The notes under the pieces are model-generated. The model searched no databases. It was not told the origin of the DNA and worked only from the letters and a program-made list of their open reading frames with translations. A DNA stretch of 64,000 nt from Marinomonas posidonica IVIA-Po-181 (GTDB taxonomy: Bacteria > Pseudomonadota > Gammaproteobacteria > Pseudomonadales > Marinomonadaceae), in assembly GCF_000214215.1 (NCBI RefSeq), contig NC_015559.1, positions 3,087,001-3,151,000 of the forward strand, written 5' to 3'. Shown here in pieces: positions 1 through 9,708 of this stretch; positions within the stretch are counted from its first letter, which is position 1; each line of letters starts with the position of its first letter. The translations under genes were made by a program, and so were the position numbers.

Positions 1-792
1 AATCATATTATCTAAAATATCAATCATACTTTGAGCATTCTGCATTGAGGTTACAGACGGAGTACCAAACCCCTCTTCTGTATCACCAAAGCTGCTTGAT
101 CGGCTTGCCGGTGGCTCAGGCATTGCTGGTGGAGTACCGTCAAACTCCTCACCATTTGCTTCGGCTGCAGCTTTCGAAGCTTCATAGTCAGCTACTCGGG
201 CATCATAACTGTCCACTTCTGCTTGGTACTGTGCTTCCTCTTCAGCGTTAGAGGACAAACCAGCCATAGTAAAACCGCCATTACCGGCATAATCCTGATT
301 TTCACCTTGACTTAGGTCAAAGCTGATTGTTTGATTAGCATCCGCACCAACTTGATAAACACCATTATAGCTTCCATCAAGTAATGCTCGTCCACCAAAG
401 GTAGTATCCGAAGCGATACGATCAATCTCAGTAGACAACTGAGTCACTTCCTGCTGAAGCGCTTTACGGTCATCATCAGAGTTAGAACCGTTTGCAGACT
501 GAATAGACAAAGTACGCATACGTTGCAACATATTAGTAGTTTCGTCTAATGCACCTTCCGCAGTTTGTGCAACAGAAATACCATCATTCGCGTTACGAAC
601 CGCCTGATTCAAACCATTAACCTGAGAAGTCAAACGGTTAGAAACCTGAAGGCCTGCCGCATCATCTGCCGCACTGTTAATACGTAAACCAGAAGACAAG
701 CGCTGGAAAGACGTATCCAAAGATTTACTTGAATTCATCAACTGACGCTGAGCATTGATTGACGAAGTATTTGTATTTACGTAAAGAGCCAT
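1..792 (-). CDS. fliC: Flagellin, N-terminal 264 residues (cut by window edge)
   Basis: Structural subunit of the flagellar filament, exported by the flagellar type III system. I translated it by hand from the ATG complementary to 790-792; it runs open to base 1, so the C-terminal D0 part lies outside the window. Residues 1-140 are a classic flagellin N-terminus (starts [18 protein letters not shown], contains [18 protein letters not shown]) and closely match the second flagellin at 3534-4871. Residues about 183-240 are a non-conserved Glu/Ala/Pro-rich insert in the surface-exposed variable region. Conserved sequence resumes near residue 241. An AGGAGG ribosome site lies at 798-803, 5 bases from the start, and a sigma-28 promoter at 841-867. 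The symbol fliC is generic; flaA-type names would fit equally well. Confidence 0.95.
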   Translation of the reverse strand, partial: MALYVNTNTSSINAQRQLMNSSKSLDTSFQRLSSGLRINSAADDAAGLQVSNRLTSQVNGLNQAVRNANDGISVAQTAEGALDETTNMLQRMRTLSIQSANGSNSDDDRKALQQEVTQLSTEIDRIASDTTFGGRALLDGSYNGVYQVGADANQTISFDLSQGENQDYAGNGGFTMAGLSSNAEEEAQYQAEVDSYDARVADYEASKAAAEANGEEFDGTPPAMPEPPASRSSSFGDTEEGFGTPSVTSMQNAQSMIDILDNMI

Positions 793-840
793 TATAGCCT
801 CCTAGTTTTTTAAAAGCTGCCAAAAGCAGATCGTATAAAG

Positions 841-867
841 TTTTCGACAAGGTTTTGAAAACCTTTA
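841..867 (-). promoter_or_regulatory. Sigma-28 (FliA) promoter of the first flagellin
   Basis: On the minus strand this reads TAAAGGTT, 11 bases, then GTCGAAAA. Against the FliA consensus TAAAGTTT-N11-GCCGATAA this is 7/8 and 6/8 with exact spacing. It lies about 50 bases upstream of the flagellin start, as expected for a late flagellar gene. Confidence 0.82.
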
Positions 868-3410
868 GTCAGTTTGGGAATCTTTTTTCCTCAAAGCGGA
901 AAAAAACCTCCCTCAAAGCGGCAAAAAAATGCCTTAACTAATTGTTTTAACAAGAAAAACAAAAACAATTAAATTATTTGATTTTTTTTCTAAAAATGCC
1001 TTTTTAACGCTATAAAGCGATAAAAAAACCAAAAAAAGCGCACATTCGTGCACATATAAAAAGCACAGCCAAAAGAAACGCCTTTTCACACACTTCCTAT
1101 TCTTTTAAGCACAACAAAAAAGCACCACCTTAGGCAAAAAACACCCCTTTAAGCGGCGACCTTTTACCCCTTCAGAAGGGGCAATGCCTTGCCATTGCGA
1201 TTTGCGCGCTTTAGCCAACACCACTGCGATCAAAACCGTCTCAGGTGGCGCAAAAACAACCGACTATCGCAACACAAATTCATTTACTCGATAGCACTTA
1301 GCCAAGCGACCTTAACTAGTCCGCCAAAATACGAGCTAGAGTCCGAACCTCACAGCCTAGCTATCATAAAAAATCTCACTAATCGCACTAATTCCAATAA
1401 GGGACATCCCCTCTCAACCTGACAGCACGATGACTGAGTTGACACAAGTCAGCGAAAAACGATCAAGTAGCAAGTAACACCATTACAGAGAAGCTGCGAA
1501 CAAATCACTTTCTCTAAAAATCTCAGTTTTGTGCCATTCAGTTAGCCAGCTCGGTTACAACTTAATTCACAATGAACACAGAATACGCATTGCATTAATC
1601 AACCAATCGACTAGTAATCTATCTATGTGCAATCACTCAAAACTAAGCTTGCAATATCGCTTCTCCGCTTATTCGAAAAACATCATTTCAGTAAGTCCTT
1701 GCCCACATCCTTAATCACTAAAACAATCAACAGGATCCTTTAGACAGCTCACCAAATTTGTTCGAACAAGACTAAGCTTCACCAAAGTAAGCGGCAGTTT
1801 TATGAGTTAGGCATGACCCAAACCAACAAAAAAAGCAACGCTCCTTCATAGGCTCAACCCGGCAACAACCCAAAAATAAAAAGCAACTTGCAGCCTGCTA
1901 TCACTCAGATATACTGATGCTGCCGACTAAGCCGACACTTGATGATCATGCCCTTGGCATTTAGGCACAAAGCTACCCTGCCAAATAACATCAGCACTTG
2001 CTTACGCTACGCAAAAGCATCTTTATCCGGATCAACGCCCACATACATTGAGACGCGATTAAGATAAAACCTTATAGAAAACAAAAATCTAGCGATCAAA
2101 GACACCATTATTTTGCTCCCCAAGGCAGCTACTATTAGCAAGCATCAAGACCATTGAGACAGATTTCTCATGCCTTCAAATTCGGACTCGCCGCCCCATA
2201 AGATCAGGTCATCTGACACAATCTCTTTGCGCACTGCGATATAGGTATTTTTCGCTCTTTCCGAGCGTGCATTTCGTTAAAATTTCTCTATAAATCCACC
2301 TTCGATATCACTCGAATTCATTAATCCCACAATACAAACAGCAATCATTTAGACAAGCTAAATGCCGTTAAACCTCAAACATTCTTTATTTAAAGGAGTC
2401 ATTTGCTAATCTACTTTTTACCTTGAGCTTGCTCCCTCTGTAATACCAAACTAATAACAACACAGATAGAATCACTCTCATGAAAATAAGGTCTGACAAT
2501 AAACGTGAGATTCCCACCCAAACACTGTTAACAGATATCCAGGCCCTCCAAATATCCATCTATTTCTTCTCTCACTATCCCAGCCCCCCAAAGCCAAAAG
2601 CATTCACTTTTTAACCTCGGTCAAAACTGAGTTCGATGCTTTCACTCATAATCGAATGATTACGATCTTGATCTGGCCAAAGAGCTCTCATTTAAGAATT
2701 CACTACTCGTAACAAAAAACGCTTAATCAAAGCCACCAGTGAACATCATCAACTTCGCACTCAAGCTTCCCGCTAATTTATCTTTAATCTATTGACCAAG
2801 CTCCAGCAAAGAAGCGATAGATAGCCACATTTCTCACCTTACGACTCATTTCATGTGCTCAAATAGCAACCTCTAAACAAGTCAAATAACTTAGTAAAGT
2901 GAGCCTCAACAATCTATTCTTCGCTCCAAACATGTCACTATGTATCCTCTCATCCGCCCTTCAAAATGAAGCGCATTTACTAAGATACAAAATGACCTCC
3001 TTTTCTTTGACTGCAAGCCTCAAGTAATTTTCTTGCCGCCATCTATTTACGAATGACGTTCCTATCAAGCAATCTAGTAGTAAGCCTTTAATAATGAAGC
3101 AGTCTCTTATTCAGGCACTGATAAGCCTCGATACAATTCAAGCGAGACTCATCCCCTTTAGCCTAGCCACAACTTCCTTAGCAACACTTTTTCTACAAAA
3201 CAATGACCTACAAGAACCCTCTCTCAAGCATTTTTGTTCTTCTAAGCTAATCTCATAATTGACCTAATATCACTGAGTCCTAAATTCCTAAACTCAGCCA
3301 ACAAGCTAACTATGGCATTAGCCTAATAGATTCCCACTACAACAATTTCACTTTGCAACTCCATTAAATACGCCATTCCCATCAACACACAAAATCACAA
3401 ATTTTTGGCA
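868..3410. other. Gene-poor stretch between the two flagellin genes
   Basis: About 2.5 kb in which I see no convincing gene on either strand; open frames are short and lack family resemblance. It does contain direct repeats of CCTCAAAGCGG at 890-900 and 912-922, and two adjacent small hairpins at 1167-1181 and 1181-1198. On the minus strand between roughly 2290 and 1800 short protein-like segments are interrupted by in-frame stops, which could be a decayed gene, but I cannot name a family. Confidence 0.6.
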
Positions 3411-3411
3411 T

Positions 3412-3440
3412 AAAAAAAGCCGGGAGAATATCTCCCGGCT
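3412..3440 (-). terminator. Rho-independent terminator of the second flagellin gene
   Basis: A perfect 10-bp stem (AGCCGGGAGA at 3418-3427 with TCTCCCGGCT at 3431-3440) with a 3-base loop. On the minus strand it is followed by a run of seven T. It sits about 95 bases past the flagellin stop. Confidence 0.92.
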
Positions 3441-3533
3441 AAAAGGCACCTCTAGGAGAGAGAAGTTGCCTACAATCCGAGAAGGGCTCACACCTCAATT
3501 TACAATCTAAAGTAGAGAGTCCTCACCGAAAAA

Positions 3534-4871
3534 TTAATTACCCAACAATGCTAATGCTGCCTGCGGTCTTTGATTCGCTTGCGCTAGGATCGTAGAACTC
3601 GCTTGTTGAATAATTTGTGAGCTTGTTAGTGCTGCCGTTTCTGCAGCATAATCAGCGTCTCTGACTCGAGATCGTGCAGCAGATACGTTCTCTGAAATAC
3701 TAGACAAGTTGTTAACTGTTGAGCTAAAGCGATTCTGTACAGCACCTAATTCCGCTCGCTTTGAGTCAACTGCTTGAATCATCACATCCAACATAGCGAT
3801 CATACTCTGTGAGTTTTTCACATCGGTAATCGATACAGAGTCTGCTGTAATTAAAGGCGTACCATACTTCTTCTCTGCCTCAATTACCGTTCCATCAGGC
3901 TGCGTAACAGAGCCATCTGGATGATTAATCGTTCCATCTGGATGCGTGATAGATCCATCCGGTTGTACAACACGTCCATCCGGGAAGGAAATGCTTCCAT
4001 CGTTTAATGTTGTGGTACCGTCAGCATTCAGAATAGTACCGTCTTCATTAACGACATCTTCTCTTGGCGTACCATCTTCATTAATCGGAGTACCAGTCTC
4101 ATCAATCAGAACACCATGTTCATTAATCAGACGACCCTGCTCGTCGATTAAGTCATCGTTCTCATTAACTAGCTTCCCTTCTTCATTAATCAGCTCGCCG
4201 TTTTCATTAATCAAATGGCCTTGCTCGTTTATTGCATCACCATATTGATTCACAAAACCACCTTGCTCAGTTGGAATCACTTGAACAGGCTCTTTTTCCG
4301 GCTCCTCATAAGGAACACCAGAGGTTAGGCCTGAAACGGTAAATCCACCGTTACCTACAAGGTTAATCGAGTTATTAACACCACCATATTCCATCGAGAA
4401 ACTGATCGTCTGATTGGCATCAGCCCCCACCTGGAAAATACCTTGATAGCTTCCATCTAGAAGGCTTCGCCCACCAAAAGTGGTAATATCAGCAATTCGG
4501 TTAATTTCATGTGCCAGTTGGCCCATTTCTTGTTGCAGTGCTATACGGTCTTCATCAGCGTTTGAACCATTTGCAGATTGAATAGATAAGGTTCTCATGC
4601 GCTGAAGCATGTTTGTTGTTTCTTGAAGCGCTCCCTCTGCCGTTTGAGCTAAAGAGATACCATCGTTTGCGTTTCGAATAGATTGATTCAAACCATTAAT
4701 CTGGGAAGTCAATCGATTGGAAATTTGCAAACCTGCCGCATCATCGCCCGCACTGTTAATACGCAGACCGGAAGATAACCTTTGAAAAGCAGTGTCTAAT
4801 GCCTTACCACTACTTGTTAATTGTCGCTGAGCATTCAGCGAGGACACATTCGTATTTACATATAAAGCCAT
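3534..4871 (-). CDS. fliC: Flagellin with a heptapeptide-repeat variable domain
   Basis: Filament subunit of 445 residues. Residues 1-180 carry the conserved N-terminal D0/D1 helices ([18 protein letters not shown] near 31-48). Residues about 340-445 carry the conserved C-terminal helices, ending [15 protein letters not shown]. Between them, residues about 206-330 are tandem imperfect 7-residue repeats in two blocks: first a [IV]-[ND]-E-x-G-x-L type, then an x-P-D-G-[ST]-[IV] type. This is unlike ordinary flagellin D2/D3 domains. The start has AGGAGA about 8 bases upstream and a sigma-28 promoter at 4956-4982; a strong terminator follows the stop. Export and polymerisation should be intact because both ends are normal. 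The function of the repeat block, probably surface-exposed, is unknown. Confidence 0.96.
   Translation of the reverse strand: MALYVNTNVSSLNAQRQLTSSGKALDTAFQRLSSGLRINSAGDDAAGLQISNRLTSQINGLNQSIRNANDGISLAQTAEGALQETTNMLQRMRTLSIQSANGSNADEDRIALQQEMGQLAHEINRIADITTFGGRSLLDGSYQGIFQVGADANQTISFSMEYGGVNNSINLVGNGGFTVSGLTSGVPYEEPEKEPVQVIPTEQGGFVNQYGDAINEQGHLINENGELINEEGKLVNENDDLIDEQGRLINEHGVLIDETGTPINEDGTPREDVVNEDGTILNADGTTTLNDGSISFPDGRVVQPDGSITHPDGTINHPDGSVTQPDGTVIEAEKKYGTPLITADSVSITDVKNSQSMIAMLDVMIQAVDSKRAELGAVQNRFSSTVNNLSSISENVSAARSRVRDADYAAETAALTSSQIIQQASSTILAQANQRPQAALALLGN
3882..4256 (-). repeat. 21-bp imperfect coding repeats (heptapeptide array) in flagellin
   Basis: The segment encodes about 17 consecutive units of roughly seven residues. 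Examples in order are [42 protein letters not shown], then [28 protein letters not shown]. The unit changes from an Asn-Glu/Gly type to a Pro-Asp-Gly type about midway. Codon-level divergence between units suggests old duplication plus drift rather than a fresh microsatellite. Confidence 0.9.
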
Positions 4872-4955
4872 TTTAATCTCTCCTAATTTTTTAATTAAAG
4901 AGACCGGCCTTTTATTTTATTTAATTATCAAGGCTTCTTTTGTCTCTTATTAAAT

Positions 4956-4982
4956 TTATCGTCATCTCGACTTATATCTTTA
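4956..4982 (-). promoter_or_regulatory. Sigma-28 (FliA) promoter of the second flagellin
   Basis: On the minus strand this reads TAAAGATA, 11 bases, GACGATAA: 6/8 and 7/8 to the FliA consensus with exact spacing. It is about 85 bases upstream of the start codon. Confidence 0.78.
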
Positions 4983-5596
4983 ATATTTTTTTCGTTTTTT
5001 ACCATTAGAGCTTATTGGTTTTATAAGGTTGCTCTTTTAGGCGATACTTGGTTTATCGAACAGGATAAAAAGAACTTTAAATTTTTTTATATCTTTTTTC
5101 TAAAAAACAACACCAACCAAATAAAACACAATGAAAACAACATGTTATAACAAAACGCCTACTATATAGCAACGTCAAAAAAAACTAAAATAGATCATTT
5201 ATTAAACGAAAAAAATGTTATTTTTTTTGTTTTTTTTGTTAAAGTTTTTCTGCACTTTGCCGAGCTCAAGAAGCCAAATCAATTAACTCATCACTAATAA
5301 GTCAACAACCTTAATAAAAGCCATTATCTAAAAGCCAGGAAATTTAAAAACAATTATAAAAAACCAAAATAATATGATGGTTATTTTTTAATTCAGTATT
5401 ATTTGATACTAATATTTTTTTGAAAAAACCTTATCACTAAAAAGTTCAGGTAATGAAGAGATACAGGAAGAATTTAGCAAGATAGCTACGATAATCGCTC
5501 AATAGAAAGAAGAAAGAAGAAAGACTGAAATTAATAGAACAATTCCTACAGACTAAGCCACCATACTCGCTGATATCAAAATCAAAGGTAATGTTA
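4983..5596. other. AT-rich intergenic region
   Basis: Very AT-rich sequence with long T and A runs (for example around 5220-5240) and a GA-rich purine run near 5505-5530. I see no gene or convincing additional promoter. It ends at the left edge of the degraded insertion element. Confidence 0.6.
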
Positions 5597-5645
5597 GGGA
5601 AGATGCGAATAATTTCCTCTCATAAGACAATCGCGTTTTAAGCGT

Positions 5646-5687
5646 TCAAGCCTCAAGCCTCAAGCCTCAAGCCTCAAGCCTCAAGCA
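5646..5687 (+). repeat. Tandem heptanucleotide repeat TCAAGCC
   Basis: Five perfect copies of TCAAGCC followed by a sixth copy with one mismatch, ending exactly at the transposase start codon. It lies inside the IS, in the short leader in front of the transposase. Such arrays arise by replication slippage. Confidence 0.95.
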
Positions 5688-6690
5688 TGTCACACCAACT
5701 CACCTTTGCCGACTGCGAGTTCAACAACAAACACCGTAAAACAGGTAAGGAAATTTCCCTTTCTCACATGAATGAGTTGATGCCTTGGGATCAACTAGAA
5801 GCGGTTATTGAGCCGTTTTATCCTAAACCAGGGAATGGCAGAAGACCTTATCAGCTATCAACCATGTTCCGCATTCACTGCACGCAACATTGGTATAACA
5901 TGAGTGATCCAGCGATGGAGGATGCCTTGAAGGAGATCTCTTCCATGCGCTTGTTTGCTGACTTGTCGTTAGATAAAAACCAATTCCTGATCACACCACT
6001 ATCATGAATTTCAGACACTTATTAGAGAAACACACACTTTCGCGCCAGCTTTTTAAAGAGGTGAATAGATGGCTGTCTGATGCAGACATTTACCTCAAAG
6101 AAGACACCATATCGTAGACGTGACTATAAATAGAAGCGACCAGCTCTGCCAAGAATAAAACCAAAGGAAGAGAACCTGAGATGCACCAAACTCAAAAAGG
6201 TAAGCAGTGGTTCTTTGGTTTAAAAGCCCATTTTGGTATTAACGCAAGAACGGGATTAACTCACAGCGTGAGTACAACGGCGGCCAACGTTCATGACATC
6301 ACGGAAAAAGCGAACCTTCTTCATGGCGAAGAGTGTTTTGTCTCGGCCGATTCTGTCTATCGTGGCGCTCAAAAGAAAGAAGCGTAAAAAGAAGTCAAAG
6401 CAGACTGGTTGATTGCCGCTATTTGTTTTGAAACGATTGGCAAGCAAATAAGAATCTTAAAAAAACACCCTAGGAAAAATAAACAGCCCATCCGAACGGA
6501 CTAGATCAAAGCCAGTATTCGAGCAAAAGTCGAACATCCCTTTAGAATCATCAAGTGTCAGTTTGGTTTTAGAAAAGCTATTTATCGTGGGTTGGCTAAA
6601 AATGACCGTAAGCTCGCCATGCTGTTTGCTCTTGCAAACGTGTTTCGAGTTAACCTGATGACCCGAGCCGCAAGGGGGGAATCCGCTTAA
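5687..6690 (+). pseudogene. IS5-family transposase, multiply broken
   Basis: The reading begins [20 protein letters not shown], which I recognise as the IS5 transposase N-terminus, and is open to 6007. Similarity continues in another frame from 6004 ([18 protein letters not shown]), meets a stop near 6115, shifts frame near 6130, and resumes at 6181 ([17 protein letters not shown]). In-frame stops at 6385 and near 6502 interrupt the C-terminal part, which still shows [20 protein letters not shown]. At least two frameshifts and three stops mean no functional enzyme can be made. The catalytic DDE residues would be split between fragments. Confidence 0.92.
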
Positions 6691-6843
6691 AAACCACTAA
6701 ACAAAGTTCAATTATCTTATTTGGCGACAGAAAAGTGATAAAACAGCCATATTACTGACTGCCATTGGGCTTTTCAGAATGTTAAGACACGCAGCTCGAC
6801 TTGATTGCATGTTCCTTAGAAAGATCAGAAAAGGTTTTGGTAT

Positions 6844-8385
6844 TTATGAGATATGATTGATGAATTGCAAACCGTATTGTTGTGGATTCACTCCTTCTTC
6901 AATCATCAAATCAGATTTCAAATTAGCAGATTTATTCAGCTCAATATCAGTTTCTTCAATGAAGGCTTTGCTGGTAACACTGTACACCTGACGCACTAGG
7001 TTAGGCTGAAACGCCTTATTCAGAGTAAGAACAAAACCGATCCGACCATTTGATAAAGACACACAAGAACCCACCGGCACCCGGCCAATACTTTTCAGAA
7101 AGACCTTTATTAACTCTTTATCAAATGCCAATCCAGCTTCACGCTCAAGTTTCTCGCAGGCATTGATCGGCCCCATAGAAGGTTTATGAGCTTGCTCTGA
7201 AGTAATTGCATCATAAGCATCAATGATGGCTGCGATTTTGCCGTAAACAGAAATTTCTTGGTCCTGTTTCCCTGCGGGATAGCCCGAGCCGTCCACTTTC
7301 TCGTGATGATCATACAGCATTTGATAAACGGCTTTGGGAACACCTTCACATTTTTGTAGAATTTGTTCACCAAACTGGATGTGCTTGCGGAACAAGTCAA
7401 ACTCACCATCAGTCATTTTCGTCGTCTTTGATATCATTGCAGCCGGTAATCGAAAACGCCCAAGGTCAAACAGTAAAGCCCCTAATGAAATCGCTTCTAC
7501 ATAAGCATTATTAAGTCCCAATGCTTTAGCAAAATGAATGCCTAGTACCGCCATACCTATAGCATGTTGCTCTAAATACATATCAGTATCTTTAACATGG
7601 CGTAGTGCCATGACCGCGAAATTATTACGAGTATGGGAATCAATTAAACGTCGACATAGCTTCTTTAACGCCTCAACATCCAGTTGCTGGCCACGTTTAA
7701 AATATTCTACCTGTTGTGCAAGCAACTCGTGGCCATCACGGAAGATTTTCAACCCTGTAACCACTTCGTCATCAAATTGAGTCGGTATAAAACGAATGTC
7801 TTTTGGCGCTTTCCTCATTAAAGCGGCACGAGCTTTTTGCTCTGCCGCCCTCTCTTTGGTCAATTTCGTCTCGCCATCAGCACCTTTCATATTGTTGTTC
7901 ATACGCGCTTTATGAGACAACACCTGTTCACGAGTATTCTCATTCAATTCTTGGCGAAAATAGCGAAACAGACTCTGCCCGCGGGCATGCTTTGCTCTAA
8001 GCTCTTTAGTACTTAAGCTTGGATTCAGCTTTTTCAAACTACGCACAGAACGCCCTGCAGCCAAAGACATGCATAAAGTTAAAAAGCGCTCTTGCGCATC
8101 ATAAAGGCGTTCACGACGACTGTTTAGCAAAGTGCCATCATTAAAATAAGGATCATAAGGCAGAAAGGATTCATCGAGCGGCACACGAAGTACATCAAAA
8201 GCCACTTGGCGCATTGCAATGCCGACGATACGATCTTTTTTGCCATGCATGCCTATAAGGCTTTTTATGCGTTTACTACCAAGCACTTGCGACTTGATTT
8301 TCATGATGCCGAGAATTTCCTCAACATCAAAGTAACCAACATTAATATCAGCCCCAAAACAAGACTCTATTTTAAACGCTGACAT
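6844..8385 (-). CDS. HD-GYP-type domain protein with altered HD pair
   Basis: Putative cyclic-di-GMP signalling protein of 513 residues. Residues 1-190 are not a domain I recognise. From about 196 it resembles HD-GYP phosphodiesterases: an H-rich segment near 274, then LLFDLGRFRLP at 304-314, H335 and G339, HH at 360-361 and GSGYP at 366-370. The usual catalytic HD pair is Phe306-Asp307, so one metal-binding histidine is missing while the GYP loop is kept; activity may be reduced or the protein may act as a sensor. It follows flgL by 23 bases on the same strand and probably belongs to the flgFGHIJKL transcript, suggesting a role in motility control. The IS remnant starts just after its stop. 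Confidence 0.82.
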   Translation of the reverse strand: MSAFKIESCFGADINVGYFDVEEILGIMKIKSQVLGSKRIKSLIGMHGKKDRIVGIAMRQVAFDVLRVPLDESFLPYDPYFNDGTLLNSRRERLYDAQERFLTLCMSLAAGRSVRSLKKLNPSLSTKELRAKHARGQSLFRYFRQELNENTREQVLSHKARMNNNMKGADGETKLTKERAAEQKARAALMRKAPKDIRFIPTQFDDEVVTGLKIFRDGHELLAQQVEYFKRGQQLDVEALKKLCRRLIDSHTRNNFAVMALRHVKDTDMYLEQHAIGMAVLGIHFAKALGLNNAYVEAISLGALLFDLGRFRLPAAMISKTTKMTDGEFDLFRKHIQFGEQILQKCEGVPKAVYQMLYDHHEKVDGSGYPAGKQDQEISVYGKIAAIIDAYDAITSEQAHKPSMGPINACEKLEREAGLAFDKELIKVFLKSIGRVPVGSCVSLSNGRIGFVLTLNKAFQPNLVRQVYSVTSKAFIEETDIELNKSANLKSDLMIEEGVNPQQYGLQFINHIS

Positions 8386-8408
8386 TGCTCAGTTTGAACT
8401 CCACATGA

Positions 8409-9704
8409 TTACATTTTATTAAACAAAGATAGATTACTAACACGGGAAAATACTTTTTGTGATGCATCCAAAGCGGCTTCTCTCATTGAAAGCTGTGTGG
8501 CGGCATCGCCCATATTCAGCTCACCTTCACGACTTTGCGCTACAGCATTATTCAGATGATTAGCGGAACTAAAGTCCTCTCTATCACTGATAATATTAAG
8601 TCTTGCACCAATTTCTGAACGGCTATCACCAATTCTCTGCTGGGCACTATTGATACTGTATGTCGCACTAAAAAAAGCTTCTTCCCGATCTTCCTTGGTA
8701 GAATTTACATCCGTTAATACGGCAAGTGAATCCTTAATTTGATTTAAAACATTATCTTTTTTAGGTTTGTTTAACGTGATATCAACATTCGCTTCTGGCG
8801 CGCCCTCTAATATAAAAGACATGCCTGCAAATACAATCGGCTTCCCAATAGAATAACTACCTGAATCTATAATTTCCCCTTGACTATTGGTAATAGCATA
8901 TTGCGCTTCTTTCCCTGTATAAAATTGATAATCATCCTCGGAAACATTCTCATCACGGTAATCTAATGCTGGATTTGTATCATCCATCTCTGGATAAGAA
9001 GTAACAAGATGATACTTATTCAATTCAGGCGACTCTGGATCATAGTTTTTTGCCATAAAACTATCAAAATCGGCTTGATCCTGAACCTTATCGGTTAACA
9101 ACACATTGCCTGACATCAACTTTGAGGTAAAAGTTCGGTTGGTCCAAATATCTTGAAATAAGGATTTCCCAGAGTTTGTTACTGGTATTTTTAAGTCTTC
9201 TGATATTTGAGCATACTTTTGCCCTTCATTTCCTGACCAGTGATAATGACCATCACTACCAAGCATAAAAGCAGGACTAAGAGAATCAGTACCAGCAAAA
9301 ATATAACTGCCATCGGCACTTCTAGAATTCATAAGATCTGCCATAGACTCAGTAATCAAAGATATTTCATGCACAATGGCGTTTATATCTTCCTGAGTAT
9401 TGATGTCATTTTGGGCTTGAATGAATAAGGTGCGAGCTGAATCCAAATAAGCATTCATGCCATCTAATGCGACTTCTTGGTATTCCAAGTTTCCCGTCGC
9501 CATCTTAATGGCTTCATCATATTGTTCTAATGTACGGTTCTTACCTTCATACAATAGAATTTGACTTGCTCCAACAGGGTCGTCACTTGGCTTTATTATG
9601 TTTGTCTGAGCGGCAATTTTTCCTTGTACATCAAGAATTTTATCATTTGCTTGAGTTATCGACTTACTTGCTTGGCCATAGATTAAATTATTCGTCACTC
9701 GCAT
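8409..9704 (-). CDS. flgL: Flagellar hook-filament junction protein FlgL
   Basis: Hook-associated protein 3, the second junction ring between hook and filament; 431 residues. The N-terminus (MRVTNNLIYGQASKSI, with IIKPSDDPVGASQILLYE near 38-55) and the C-terminal segment ending SNLSLFNKM are flagellin-like and typical of FlgL. The central part carries a Tyr/Asp-rich variable segment. It starts 4 bases after the flgK stop, indicating co-transcription, and precedes the HD-GYP gene. It is a little longer than many FlgL proteins because of the middle region. Confidence 0.95.
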   Translation of the reverse strand: MRVTNNLIYGQASKSITQANDKILDVQGKIAAQTNIIKPSDDPVGASQILLYEGKNRTLEQYDEAIKMATGNLEYQEVALDGMNAYLDSARTLFIQAQNDINTQEDINAIVHEISLITESMADLMNSRSADGSYIFAGTDSLSPAFMLGSDGHYHWSGNEGQKYAQISEDLKIPVTNSGKSLFQDIWTNRTFTSKLMSGNVLLTDKVQDQADFDSFMAKNYDPESPELNKYHLVTSYPEMDDTNPALDYRDENVSEDDYQFYTGKEAQYAITNSQGEIIDSGSYSIGKPIVFAGMSFILEGAPEANVDITLNKPKKDNVLNQIKDSLAVLTDVNSTKEDREEAFFSATYSINSAQQRIGDSRSEIGARLNIISDREDFSSANHLNNAVAQSREGELNMGDAATQLSMREAALDASQKVFSRVSNLSLFNKM

Positions 9705-9708
9705 AACA

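Larger units (their letters stand above)
5597..6815 (+). mobile_element. Degraded IS5-family insertion element
   Basis: The span is about 1.2 kb, the size of IS5 itself. The left end begins GGGAAGATGCGAATAA at 5597, resembling IS5-type ends. The right end at 6801-6815 (TTGATTGCATGTTCC) matches the inverted complement of the left end at about 11 of 15 positions. A broken IS5-like transposase lies between them. No clear target duplication could be recognised. The right end is only 28 bases from the stop codon of the HD-GYP gene. Confidence 0.7.

Noticed and set aside
902-935. A GGCA...TTGCC sequence on the minus strand upstream of the first flagellin considered as a sigma-54 promoter
   Set aside because: The spacing between GG and GC is 9, not 10, and a well-matched sigma-28 site lies closer to the gene.
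1167-1198. Two adjacent hairpins upstream of the first flagellin considered as terminators
   Set aside because: Neither is followed by a T run on either strand, and no gene ends there.
3946-4248. A 100-residue open frame on the plus strand antisense to the flagellin repeats, itself Ser/Pro-rich and repetitive
   Set aside because: It is a by-product of the periodic codons of the flagellin array; no ribosome site or promoter supports it.
3882-4256. Regular 21-bp repeats considered as a CRISPR array
   Set aside because: Units are contiguous with no spacers, diverge between copies and stay in the flagellin reading frame; no cas genes are nearby.
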